From assembly GCA_004352715.1 (NCBI GenBank), contig SCFE01000093.1, positions 269,882 through 333,881 of the forward strand: 64,000 nucleotides of DNA, read 5' to 3'. Of this stretch, positions 52,595 to 64,000 are shown one piece after another. The number at the start of each line of letters is the position of its first letter. Within the stretch, counting starts at the first letter, position 1. The translations under genes were made by a program, and so were the position numbers. Source of the stretch: Hofstenia miamia. Its lineage: Eukaryota > Xenacoelomorpha > Acoela. The notes below the pieces were generated by a model. That model was not told the DNA's origin, did not search any database, and saw only the letters and a program-made list of their open reading frames with translations.

Positions 52595-53244
52595 TATTAA
52601 ATAAACAACTAAGCATGATATCATTGAACTTATTTTAAGAGCATGCAGTGTTAAATTATATAAAGTGTAGTCTACTGTAAGTATATTTAGTTTTACCGCA
52701 TATCTGTACTGATGATGTTTTCAATAAACAAAACTGGTCTATCCCTTTCATAGCGTCTATGTAGAATATATATATATATATATATATATTGTTGTAATGA
52801 GTATTGCATTAGTAAAATAGTTTATCTACAAATCTTTACTATTGCCAACATTTGTTTCCAATAACAGATTTTATTGAATATTAGCTAAATGTGTATGTAT
52901 ATTGTACACTATATGGAAAAATTTTGTCAACTTAGAATGTGCATGAAATTTTACTTAGAATTTTTTTTCTGGAACTAAGCTAATTATATTTTCACCAGTA
53001 CGATACTTAAAATTTAATATACATTTATAATCGTTTAAGTTCTTTATAGAGTCTGCATATATCTACACATTTATGAAATAGAGTTTAGGCATAAAGCATA
53101 GGTACAATTACAAAAATGAATGATCATATCAAGATGATCATAAAATTTTATAATCAATTTGAATAATTTACATAAAACTTACTATAAATATTGTTTCCTT
53201 TTTACAAAATCATTTTTGCATTTTTATCAAATCAATATTAATTC

Positions 53245-53430
53245 CTTCCGCCAAGGAGGTTATATTTTTGGTAGCATTGGTTTGTTTGTTTGTCTGTTAG
53301 CAACTTTACGGATTGACCTCAAATTTCACCAGAGGTGCGTCTCCGCCAAAGGAGGAATCCATTAAATTTCGGTGCTGATCCAGGGAACACTAGCTCCGTG
53401 GCGGAGGTCTGCGCTCTCTGAGTGCTTTTT
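53245..53430 (+). repeat. Interspersed short repeat with CTCCGCCAAGG / GGCGGAGGTCTGCGC ends
   Basis: The segment starts TTCCGCCAAGGAGGTTATAT, contains TTGGTTTGTTTGTTTGTCTG and TTAGCAAC, and ends GTGGCGGAGGTCTGCGCTCT then CTGAGTGC. I recognise this overall pattern as a short repeat that recurs in unrelated animal genomes. It stands out as a GC-rich island in AT-rich sequence. Identification is from memory of the pattern, not a search. Confidence 0.6.
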
Positions 53431-53534
53431 AGTTGAAGATTTATTTATAGTTCGACGAACATGTGAACATTTATTTCCCAGATGAATTATTTTCTTGTAA
53501 AGCAACAAGTGACATAGCGTAAAACATTTTGAAG

Positions 53535-53570
<36 letters not shown>

Positions 53571-56500
53571 ATATATGTACATATATGTAGATATATACTT
53601 ATAGATGTACATAGACTATTCAGTGTAGTACAAACATTTGAATAACTAACTATAAGTGATCAAACACTTTGATATCGGGAGAATATAACTACCCATTATC
53701 ACGATAAAAATTGGCAGAAATTTGCAAAATAGGCGCAAGCTTTTCAACAATTCAATGACCTGAATTTGGACACGTCTTTGTCATTCCGTAACGCATGAGG
53801 CTGACCCCTATCCGTACCCGTACCATAACAATTCAATATTTTACGACGCCATCTAACGAATTTTGAAAATAAAAATTTCGTCTAATGCTCTCAGCCTGTC
53901 ACCCGTATTTTTTAGAATATTTTTCAAAAATGATTTCATTAATCCACTATTAATAAATTTGTATATTAATATTTGGTACATTCGCACTGTGTTCACGTGA
54001 GTTGAATTTAACATGGGTTCACGTGCACAAAATTCATCATCATTCAACAATTAATGTCACAGCATTTCAAAGAAAACTTGTTTTAAAATGCTTAAGATGT
54101 AATAAATAGTTATAATTATATTGCAAGCACGATTTATGTAAACTTCTAGGGTTTAAAGACTAAGTTTTAGACGATTTGTTTACTATTAGAAATAAACATG
54201 AAATTAAAAATTCTACTGAAATTGTTCCATTTGAAAGTGATTGGAAATTTTGAAATTTTATTATACATGTTGCAATTTTTCATAAAATTTTTTTGTACAT
54301 ATAGATTTCTCCGCACATAGCATCAACCCGTAATCTGCAAACCCTAAATAATGACGCGTAAATTTAGTCAATTGCAGTAGGGGTCCAACTCCATGAATGA
54401 TAATGACATACATATGTAATAGTAATGGCTAAATTTCAGATAAAATCTTTCTCTGAGAAGATAATTATTGTCAATATCTAGAGTGGGACTCCTTCACTAA
54501 TGTATTAACTTTACGAATTTCATATGCAAGGAATAGCAGAAGATATTTTTCGGTTTATTAAATCAGGCTAACTCTTCATGTGTACACTTTCAAATTAATA
54601 TGCTTCCACTGACGGTTGAAATGTGAAATTTTTATCCAAAAAATTGTTGACATTTTTTTCGATTTTTAGTTCTAAAAATTTTATTATGCCACAGATGTCA
54701 GAAATTCTGACTTGGTGTTATCAATCTGAAACGATAATAAATCATTAAATTTAGCCAAATTGAATTCTTAATAAAGTTAATCTATTGGTGCTTAATGATT
54801 TTTATTTATTCCCTTTGTAGTCAAACCTGTTAAGTTCATAGGTCGGCTACAAAGAAATATTGCACCGCCTCACCAAACTAATTCAATTTCCGTAACCAGT
54901 ACTGGTAAAGGCAAAGCAAACAAAAGGAAATGACAAAAAAGTAAAGGTAATACAGGTAAAAGGCACAAAAACATTCTCTGAACTGCTCAAAATGTGCTTT
55001 AAATTCTTCATTGAATTCAATGATTAATGCTAGTTTGCTTTATATTTTCAATACACTTTAAACTAAATTTTGTATTTTGTAATGATCAGTGTGTGGGGTA
55101 TCAAAAATCTAGTATATATTCAGGAGGCGTATATACATATGTTCCAAGACTAAGGGATTACTTTTATCAATACATTTAGAAGAAACTAATTATAGAAGGA
55201 ATGAAGGTAGTTCAGTCTAATTTGAGCTACGGCTATCCCTAACATTAGGCTAAAAATAGAGTGCAAATCAGAGTTGTAACCGGGCCGTGATTTCAAACCC
55301 GACCACGGGCCCGGCTCTTCCCCTTTATCCCAACCCAGACCAGCAAATTTCAACTGGGAATATTCAGGCTCAGGCCCGTCATATGCAAAACCATTATAAG
55401 ATTTTTGTAAATAAAAAAATTAAACATATTATTGAAAATACTCAAATGAAAACACAACTGCACTTTTTTCAACTCAATAGAGTTCATTCGTGATTGCGAC
55501 AAAAGCGATCGGCTTCAAACAAGGATGCGTCCATTGCTAGAAAGTTTTTAACACGAATTTTCAAATTGTTATTAGTTGTATTGCAGTTTTTGTAATAAAT
55601 ATATGTTTATGTACATCATATAAATATATTACGAACTCATGAAGCATTCTCCTCGCAAACACGCAAATAAAGCCCAAGTAATATAAAGTTTACGCTGTGA
55701 CGCCTAAAGTATAAATGAAATTAATTGGTGCTTGCTATTACTAAGAAAATTTCTGAGTTCATTGAAATTATTGTTGTCGTGTATTTAGTTTTTGATTTAT
55801 AGTTAGTTAATTGAATATAATAGTTGATATAATATGTTAATTTAAAAGAATGCATATATATATATTAATATAATTTTGAACAATTCTAAGCCCGTTGTTG
55901 CGAAATTTCTGATCCGGTCCGCTTCATTCTTAATTGGTTACATTACTTGTAATACCTAAAGAAATTTTAACAAGTTACCATTATCAGTTGCAAAATTTGA
56001 TTTTCGGCATTAATGTTCAAAGAATATTAAATTTTTCTCAATCCAATTACTGATAAGACTTTCTTGTTTCCAGCCCAACAAATGCTTGCTTATCGAAGAA
56101 ATTTGATTAAAAAAACTATTGACAAAGTTGTTGAAGTTAATGGAAGCATACGTTTTCTACTTGTTTGCATTTTTGTTTAATAATCTACTGTACCCCTATT
56201 CTAAACGCATTCGCATGATTGCGACACCACTGCTACCATAAATCTTTCTTAGTTGCTCTGCAACATATGACATCGTTAATGCGATTCTATTTAATTATTT
56301 TGTTTGTTCTGACAATTTCTTAGATTTCATTAGTTTTCCATAAGATTTAAAATTTAAGGAAAGCATATGGACAAGCCAATGAATATTTGCAAAAAAAATT
56401 TTTCATATGCACTCAAATAGCATTTTTCTCAGTGTTGAAATCATTAAGGTTTTCTTAAGTAATTTTTAGGAATTTGATTTTCAATTATTAAACACAGAGT

Positions 56501-57387
56501 ATATACTTTTTAAAATCCTTGCTATGCACATAAATAAATATTTTATTTAATCCTTCTAGATTCTCAACGCCATCAATAACTTTCTACAATTTTCAAAGAG
56601 CTCTAATATTATTCATTCATTTAAAATTGCTGTGGAAATGCTATATTTATATTTTGCTCTATACAATTTCAATGAAATATTATTGTATTTTATTATATTG
56701 GACATTGTGCTGCATGACATATTGCCTACAGACCCAAAGAAATTTGAAATAAAATTTGTTTGATAAAATTTTTTACTTTACTTATTTGAGGCGGATCCAT
56801 ATGAATTTTGACCTGGTTACATTTCTGCTATTCCAAATTTCATATGCCGGAAAGACAAGATTTGCTAGTTTGCATATTTAGACAGAATTGAATAGCAATA
56901 GCAGTAATTTTTGAATTGATTGAGATAGACGACTGTGTATCATCAATATATATATATATATATATATATATGTAACCTTTCAAGTTTCAATTAAATTTCA
57001 CTCTGGTATTTCATTGAACTGTTTACATGTATTTCAATACTGGGAAACTTTAAGCGCCTCTCTTGACATGAGAAACAAAGAAAGCTGGGAAAGTTTATAT
57101 GGGATTTCTTACATTTTTAAGTTCTAAAAAACGGCCTCCAGCCTGAAGCCATAACAATAAAATTGGAGGATACTTGGAGGATTTTGTTATTTTGCCCCTT
57201 ACAAGCAAAATAGGTGGTAACCAGCGCCGTTAAGGTGGCAACAACATAAAAATATGAAAAATTATCGTTTTAGAAATAGGGGAAGATTTTCAAAGACTTT
57301 TTTCAAAAATCGAAAAAATTTTTATATATGTATAAGCATAAAGTTCAAAATTTGCCTAAAAAAAGATTTAAAATATTATACTAAATA
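53431..57387. other. AT-rich intergenic sequence with a GC-rich patch
   Basis: No gene is seen. At about 55276-55390 there is a patch (GTAACCGGGCCGTGATTT, ACGGGCCCGGCTC, CAGGCCCGTC) of the kind found at hAT-type element ends; CCCGTTGTTGCGAAA near 55893 may be its partner. An (AT)n run is at 56946-56971. Confidence 0.5.
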
Positions 57388-57927
57388 ACGGATGATCTGT
57401 AAAAATATGCACAAAATTTAATTTCTTATTAAAAACTCTACAATCGTAACGATAATGAACAATCTCGGCAATATTTTTTGGCCGAATTTGGCTTTTAGCC
57501 ACTACGCCAAACTGTCTCTTGATTTTTCAAAAGATTTAAATCCTCCAGCATGCCCTAGCCATCGACCGGTCGAGGATTTTTGGGGAACACTGAAGCAGAT
57601 GGTTTCTAAAGGAAACTGGCTGACAGAAGATTTGAATCAGCTAGAAGGGAGAATAAAACGATGCATGGCAAAAGTAGATATGGCGATGGTTCAACGTATG
57701 ATGGACAATGTTACAGAGTTGCTGAGAAAAGCTCAAGATCGTGGGACTTCTTCTTGCTTTCACTAATTCGTTACAACGTTAGTTATGTTTTTTTATTTTT
57801 GTTCTTATTCAATGTTAAAATAAGAATACAGATGTTCATGCTTTTCTGTTGCTTTGATAGTTAAAATTACGATTGTAGAGTGTAAAATAAGAATTTAAGT
57901 TTCGTGCAAATTTTTCCGATCATCCGT
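57388..57927 (+). mobile_element. 540-bp Tc1/mariner derivative with TIRs, TA duplication and transposase C-terminus
   Basis: TA flanks both ends (57386-57387, 57928-57929). TIRs of about 60 bp start ACGGATGATC and run to CTCTACAATCGTAA on both sides. The frame 57455-57766 encodes SLDFSKDLNPPACPSHRPVE then DFWGTLKQMVSKGNW, the D-N-P-P..RP.E..W block containing the last acidic catalytic residue. It then ends LRKAQDRGTSSCFH, a complete C-terminus. The DDE N-terminal part is missing, so it is non-autonomous. Long TIRs and an open frame suggest recent activity. Confidence 0.92.
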
Positions 57928-58850
57928 TAGGTCGCTCATATTTATTTGAAAATAGTTGATTTCATTGTTATGTATTGAACGCATTTAATTCCACTGTGCA
58001 ACTTTGAATTTTAGAACTATATCGTTTAGTTCACAGTTTTCTAAAATTCTGATAAATATAGAATGATCTACCAAATCAAAAGAAACACTTTCATTTAAGA
58101 GTATATTTATAAGAGCCGCTTTTAAAGTGTTTGCTGAAATTTAACAAGTAAAATTTCACTTGAATGATCTTTTCTGTAGACAGATTAAAAGCTGTGCACT
58201 ACATCATATTTCAACCATTGATGAGCACCAGACTTTTTATAGCAATTTTTACACCCACGACAAATTTGCTACTGACCTGTAAGTTATAAGGTTCTTTTGA
58301 TTTTAATCATATTTTTAAGTGTCTGGATATATTCTAGACGCAAAATACAAATTTCCAATAACATTACTTAAAGTGGAACCAAAGGGTCACAGGAAGCACA
58401 AGCCCTTCCTAAATTCTTAATTGAATAAATCTTTATTAAGCTGAAAATCAATTCAATATGTGCTGTAAAATGGGGGAACAATTAATACTGCTGGTAACTA
58501 TTAACAGTCTTGGGGTGATTATTTACAATTAATTTTTCTGGCTATATAGAAAATGCAAACTGATCAACAAGCATATCACACTGCATTTCAGTTTACTTAA
58601 AATCTGTAATTCATATTTGAGAACAAAACGAGGTTGGTTTGATAAAGCACAGTTTGAAGACTGGTTTGAATACCAGTTATGAAGTTTTCCAAAGGTTGCA
58701 AGTTGTGGATATGAGATCAATTCGCTTCACATATGTCCTACAATGTTGGCAGGTTGGCCCAACAACATCAAATCTTCATTACTGCTTTACCAGTACATCG
58801 CACTGATTTTCTTCAATATCTTGGTGTCACTTTCTTTAGTTCCATGAGCA
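57928..58850. other. Intergenic sequence
   Basis: A faint LINE-like reading (AGAACTATATCGTTTAGTTC.. to ..TTCACTTGAATGATC) is too decayed to call. Nothing else recognised. Confidence 0.4.
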
Positions 58851-59345
58851 CCACAAAGAATTGTTTCTAGTCTTGATTTTTCAATTTGAGAACAAAATGC
58901 AATCAACAAATATGAATGAATATCTACGATTCGGATTCTTCAGTCCTGGAATTGGTCCTTGAAATCATGAAGAACCTTTGCAACGAATTCCAGGTGATTT
59001 CTTATCATCAGAACACAAAAAATTCACAGAGAGGTCGATAATAGTTTGATTGCTCTACTAAATGAGCATCATTGTCAATCTACTGAGAAGAAGAGCTGAG
59101 GAAAATGGTACAAGTAAGAACTTGTCCGGAGATGGATGCAGACCTACCAGCTGGGGAATTGACCTCAGTAAATGTTCGCAGCAGAAAGTCTTACCAAAGC
59201 AATAATCCGTAAGAAATTAAAATAAGGACTCTTGTGCAAGATTTTTAGTAGATTTTGGTAAATGCACTGGACGTAAATCGATTCAGTGTCTAGATTGCAG
59301 AATGCGGTTGTGTGACGTGTGTAATGAAGAGAATATAATTCCATA
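58851..59345 (+). mobile_element. Possible piggyBac-like transposase C-terminal remnant
   Basis: It reads MQSTNMNEYLRFGFFSPGIG, ..SEHKKFTERSIIV, and GKCTGRKSIQCLDCRMRLCD followed by VCNEEN. The closing Cys pattern (C..C...LC..C after RK) resembles the Cys-rich tail of piggyBac transposases. Stops interrupt it and no DDD core or TTAA ends were found, so the family is uncertain. Confidence 0.3.
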
Positions 59346-59727
59346 TTTTACATGTATCAGTTTTTATTTTTTAGTTCTACGTTTATGTTTGTTTGGAAAC
59401 AAATTTCGAGATAATTTAGTGTAATAATATGAAATTATTTTGAAATATGAAGGATTTTGTAAATAGTTACCTCTTTGGTTTTCTTAAAAGTGATGTAAGT
59501 TTTTAAATCAGAGAGCTGAAAAATGTGTGAATTGTTTCCCTATTTTACGGTATAAAATTAGTGTTTAAAAATATAATCATTTTTAAAAAATTCTGATATT
59601 TAATCTCTTTACAAAAAGGGAGATTCTTACAACCCAAATAATTACCGACCTATTAGCATTACACACCCCTTTTCTAAATCGTCGAGAAGCTCCTAGATAA
59701 ACATATCTACTGTTTTCTCAATGACAA

Positions 59728-59806
59728 TAGGATTCTATCTGACAATCAATTTGGATTGTCAGATAGAATCCTAACCCCTAACCCTAACTCTAACCCTAAC
59801 CCTAAC
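59728..59806. repeat. 20-bp perfect hairpin running into CCCTAA telomere-type repeats
   Basis: Arms 59728-59747 and 59754-59773 are exact reverse complements with a 6-base loop. The left arm is LINE coding sequence (..NRILSDNQ). From 59770 to 59806 follow about six units of CCCTAA (one CCCCTAA, one CTCTAA). The LINE frame resumes after this. Confidence 0.9.
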
Positions 59807-60085
59807 TGCAATATAATCTATTGCCTTTCTAGATCTCATTAAAGCTGTCCTTTCAATGAATTTCAATATTTTAGCTCACAAATTTGGAAGTCAAGGTTTT
59901 AGTAAAAATGCTACAAATTTCATTTCTTAAGTAATCGAAGACAAAGGGTAAAAATTAATAACACTTATTCCAATTACATTATTACTAATTTAGGTGTAAC
60001 CCAAGGCACAGTATTATGACCCCTTTTATTTTCATTATGTGTTAATGATATATCAAATGTGTTGAAAAACGGAACGATCTATCAA

Positions 60086-60128
60086 TATGCTGATGATACA
60101 TGTATACTATGCATGTATCATCAGCATA
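60086..60128. repeat. 17-bp perfect hairpin over the RT catalytic codons
   Basis: TATGCTGATGATACATG (60086-60102) and CATGTATCATCAGCATA (60112-60128) are exact reverse complements with a 9-base loop. The left arm is the YADDT codons of the LINE RT; the right arm is its inverted copy. RT homology is lost after it until 60758. Confidence 0.9.
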
Positions 60129-61340
60129 GAAATATATTTTAGCTACTCACAAACATTAATAGGACACATTTTATAAAAATCCACAGATCGTCATTACAGA
60201 TATTTATGAAATATTCCAATACATAAAATAATAAACTAATAAGATTTACCTCATTACTTCATTGTACTGGTATGATTACAAAGTAGAGAAAAAGACGAGC
60301 CCCTTTTCCATATTTTTGCTCAAAGCATGCTTTGTAGTAAATATAAATGGACAATTTGCTCAATCAAATAAACATGAAATTAATGCTGTTTAAATGTAAA
60401 TATAGACTTTAGATATCAGCCTATCAGATTCCGAGGGTGATGAATTAATACCTTTTCTTCTCGAATGTCTGTGCTATGAAATTCAATATTTTAATGGAAT
60501 TTTCCTTGATTTCAAGGGTGAATTCAATGCAATTTTACTCAATTAATTTTTGAATTTTTCTAAATTTCAGTAGTTATATGGAATCAGTAGCTTTCGAATT
60601 TCAACAATCCGAGAGTGATGGAACATTATATGATATTGCTTGCCCATTAAAGCCAAAAATAAATTTTATCGATGTATTAAGATAGCTAATAAATAACATT
60701 TTAAAGCGCCATCTATCGACAAGGAAAATCTTACTACAAAAATATTTCGTGTAATGAATGACAGTCGCAAAAACTCCGCATAAAGCAACCAAGTATTTAG
60801 CGAAAACTATTGAAAACCTTAATGAGTATATTAATAAAAACAAGTTAAAAATTAATACTGATAAGTCACAATTTATTATTTTCACACCAAAGCAATACCA
60901 AGAAATTTCTAATAATATCAAAATTAAAGTAGAAGATAATGACATTAGTCAAAGCAATTCTGTTAACTATCTTGAAATAATAATTAATAGAAATTTAACG
61001 TTTAATGAATTTTTTCACTAAAATGTAGGAAAATGGCCTTTGAAACTAAATATCTATATCATTTGCGCAATGTAGTACAGACCTTTCAAAAACAAATTCT
61101 TAAGCAATGTTATCAAAATGAGTGAGAGAAGTCACAAGTTACATAGAGTATTAATCGTCCAGATTCATTTTCTCTTAACGCTTCTAAATTATAGATGATT
61201 TAAGTCCCAAAATATAAATGGTACAAAAACGTTTCAGAAGAAAGAATAAAGAACTTTTATTATCTAAGCAATCCCTATTAGGAATATCAAATCAATTAAA
61301 TACATGGACAGATTTCACATAAAATTTACGCCCTTTAAGT

Positions 61341-63700
61341 AATTGTGCATATTTATCAGTGTGTAAATATACATGTACAGTAGTTTGTAGCATTATGTTT
61401 CTTTGTTTTCGTTTTTTAATTTATTTTGCAATACATTTGTCTCGTAATTGCAGAAAAATTTGAAAAATTGTCATGAAGAATTTGTTTTTTGCGCAATTTT
61501 AACGCATTTCGACCGATTTTTATAAACAATTGTAGTGCTATTTTAGTAGCATTGGTATTAATTTTAAAACAGTAAAAATAATATAGCTACTAAAATGTAT
61601 TTATATTCTAATACATATAAAAAGGATCCTGTACTAACAAAATATTTTCCAGGATTTTGTTAAAGAAATGCGCATTGTATCACATAAAATTGCAATCAAA
61701 GCTTTGGACAAAAATCGCCAGCATTTCATCGCGATATTTTGTAACAAAATAATTTGCGTCTCTAAAGTTTGAAGCAAGTTGCGCCCCTTCAGTCAGTATC
61801 GAAAGTGTCTATAAATACATTTTCAAATACTTTCCTTCGTAGTCAGGCCAATCATGAATCACAAGCAGCTAGTGGACTATATTTTTATCAGAATTGAATT
61901 TTATAATCCACAAGAGATTAACATCAATCTCTTCTCAATGAATGCGCAAAAAAGTCGACAAACATCAATCTTTGTTGACATGTGTTTATGCGATTGAAAC
62001 AATGTGTAATCGAATTGTTAATTCCTATAAAATTGGTACTTGCAGAGTTCTTAAAGGCACGTTCATTTTGTTTTAACAGTCAAACAATAATTACAAACAA
62101 TCGCTAGTTTTTACTAAAATCAGTTGCTAAGAAATGCTTTTTCGGCGAATTTCGGAAAATAAACTATTCAAACATTAACTTTGTAAGAATCAACTTGAAG
62201 TTGAATAGGTAACTCTAGCTTAGTCACATAATTTTCTATCACAAATTTTATAAACTACTTACTATGACGCATAGTTTCTATTTGGAATTAAGTACTCAAA
62301 GTTTACGTAAAGTTCATTTAGTTTTTGAGAAGATAAAACCTTATTAATGAAGACTATATTTTGAAAAACCTTTCAATTCTACCATTGCAGATTAAAAGTT
62401 GTCAGCATTTATAAAGCTTTGTACTAACTCGTTCTCTCACATTAATCCACAGTCGGAGCCCCTGCATTAAATATTTGATACCGAATAATTCGTTTCAGTC
62501 GAAAAGATAAACAAATATTTGAAAATTATTACTCCTGAAAGATAGCTTTATAAAAAGCTTTGAATTGTGACCACAGTCGAATTGATTGATACAATATTGC
62601 TATTCCTATGCTGCTGTATTATCCAGATTAATACAAGCAGTGCCAATAAAAATATAAACCTTTCGCATTAAGCAGTAAACTAGAAATTTAAATATTTAGA
62701 ACTGGAGATTTTTGCAGTTTCAAAATTTATCAATAGTTAAAATAAGTGAAAGTCATTTTATTAATGTGATGATTAGACATTGACATTGACTTGATTAATA
62801 GGAATAAATTATTCAAAATTTCGTATTAAATCTTTTACAGCAAGTAACGCACCATTGAGAAAAGTATGATAGATAAATCTAAAAAACGCTCTGATCTTCC
62901 AATTTTAAATATTTTGTTTTACAAAGTAACTTAATTTTACAAAAAGGGTCAAATTTATAAACTTATCCAATAACAAGAATACGAAAAGCTAAAAAGAATT
63001 TAATGGCTGGTAGTAAGTGAGCTTGAATGAGTCACATTCTGAGCACTAGTTGCTATTAGACTCTTAGGAAGGTCGGAGATAAAGTAAATTTCTTCTGTGA
63101 GGAAGTGCAAGTAATTGTGCATATGTATCGTCGAAATACTGATGGCAGAGTGAGGCAAATGCAGTATGCTTGTCATTGAAATACGGCATAGGCGGCATAT
63201 TAAGTCAGATCAGCTCAATGGGAAACCATAACTTAATTCCGACTACTCTACTACCAAGCCAAATTTTTTATTTCTTTATTATAATTGTCACTTTATGAAA
63301 ATGTTTAAATTATGTATTGTATTTTGCAATGTGAAATATACAACAGAAATGTAAAGTAAACTTAACAACAATCGTTATTTGGAAAAACGAACCAATCAGA
63401 GCTGGACATAGACAGGAAATATAGGCCTAAACCTTGAACCTTGCACTAATACCCTCCGGTGTATTTAATTTAACAACATTTCGTCCGTTTTAGACTAATT
63501 TGTAATTTCTAAGCTTTCTTGGGAATAAATTTGGTTGATTGAATATTCTATGAAATATTGTTTTCAATTCTTGCATATATGCAATGAAATTGAATTCAAA
63601 TGATTTGTCGATTTAGATTTGTCAATAGAAAAATTGAATATTTCTACTTCAAACAAAGCAACGCTGCCTCACAAAAGGAACAGCAAACGCTGGCATTGAC
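61341..63700. other. AT-rich intergenic sequence
   Basis: No gene, RNA or defined repeat is recognised. Confidence 0.6.
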
Positions 63701-64000
63701 TAAATAAAAATTATCTAGTTGAGTATTTAAATTATAAAATATACGAAATATCTGAAATATGTAATGATTATAACTCTCTAAATATATTCGGTGACTTTAA
63801 TATTAATTACTTTAACTCTTATGAACGAAATTCTATAAATGAATTGTCTGCTACTTGTAATTATTTAATCCGAGACGACAAAGACTAATTGGGCCAATTA
63901 GGAATGATCAAAGAAAACAATTAAGCAATTAAGAACAAAAAATTTAACTAAAGCTACACAAGAGAAATGACGATACGTCCATAAATTTATTGGAAAAATT
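63701..64000 (+). mobile_element. LINE endonuclease fragment, cut by the window end
   Basis: From about 63750 it reads EICNDYNSLNIFGDFNINYF, then NSYERNSINELSATCNYL. GDFN is the catalytic Asp/Asn motif of the AP-type endonuclease of LINEs, here intact, followed by the usual F..L....L. Stops appear after 63887. Confidence 0.6.

Larger units (their letters stand above)
59600..61340 (+). mobile_element. Decayed LINE RT region with hairpins and a telomere-type insert
   Basis: It reads NNYRPISITHPFSKS, DNRILSDNQFGL, then after an insertion NFNILAHKFGSQGFSKNATN, GVTQGTVL.PLLFSLCVND and KNGTIYQYADDTC (catalytic YADD intact, 60086). After another interruption come 60758-61021 KYLAKTIENLNEYINKNKLK, INTDKSQFIIFTPKQYQ and VNYLEIIINRNLTF, then LRNVVQTFQKQIL-like sequence. 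It is a CR1/Jockey-like RT from fingers to thumb, with internal rearrangements. Confidence 0.8.

Noticed and set aside
1-64000. CRISPR arrays, bacterial operons, rRNA or tRNA genes
   Set aside because: No direct-repeat/spacer arrays, no ribosome-binding-site-led gene clusters and no cloverleaf-like or rRNA sequence were recognised; the window is animal nuclear DNA.

Overview
This is eukaryotic, very AT-rich, intron-rich draft genome sequence from a metazoan. The evidence is a roughly 29-exon gene with GT..AG introns and short TTTAG-type acceptors, many decayed animal-type transposons, and scaffold gaps of exactly 1,000 N. PIKfyve is strongly diverged and a single-exon sulfotransferase-like gene sits inside one of its introns. 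Allelic copies flank a gap, so the genome is polymorphic. Together these fit a fast-evolving marine invertebrate; a tunicate is possible, but the species is not resolved.

Layout. 1-660: a possible 3' terminal exon of an unidentified plus-strand gene. 660-7356: AT-rich sequence, three 1,000-N gaps, and an allelic duplication on either side of the third gap. 7357-36068 (minus strand): one gene for the endolysosomal lipid kinase PIKfyve. I traced it exon by exon from reading frames and intron phases: FYVE finger, DEP domain, TCP-1-like chaperonin domain, Cys-rich/helical region, then a PIP kinase domain with its catalytic motifs kept. Introns hold a plus-strand sulfotransferase-like gene (25591-26382), several small DNA transposons, a LINE 3' end, and a 635-bp duplication joined by a single N.

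The most unusual observation is a CAP-Gly domain exon of the CYLD type (14352-14623). Its intron phases, and those of the acidic/Ser-rich exon before it, fit exactly between PIKfyve exons. This suggests a PIKfyve with a built-in CAP-Gly module just before the kinase domain. No CYLD catalytic exons were found nearby.

36.1-64 kb: no host gene that I can support. It is a graveyard of mobile elements: a Penelope-like fragment, at least four LINE fragments (the best at about 40.96-44.1 kb with ORF1, endonuclease and RT remnants), a Ty3/Gypsy remnant (48.4-50.2 kb), a long-armed foldback element, a 540-bp Tc1/mariner derivative with TIRs and a TA duplication, and a LINE at 59.6-61.3 kb. That last LINE carries two perfect hairpins made from its own coding sequence, one running directly into CCCTAA telomere-type repeats. 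The window ends inside a LINE endonuclease fragment.

All splice sites are inferred by eye; no transcript or database evidence was available.
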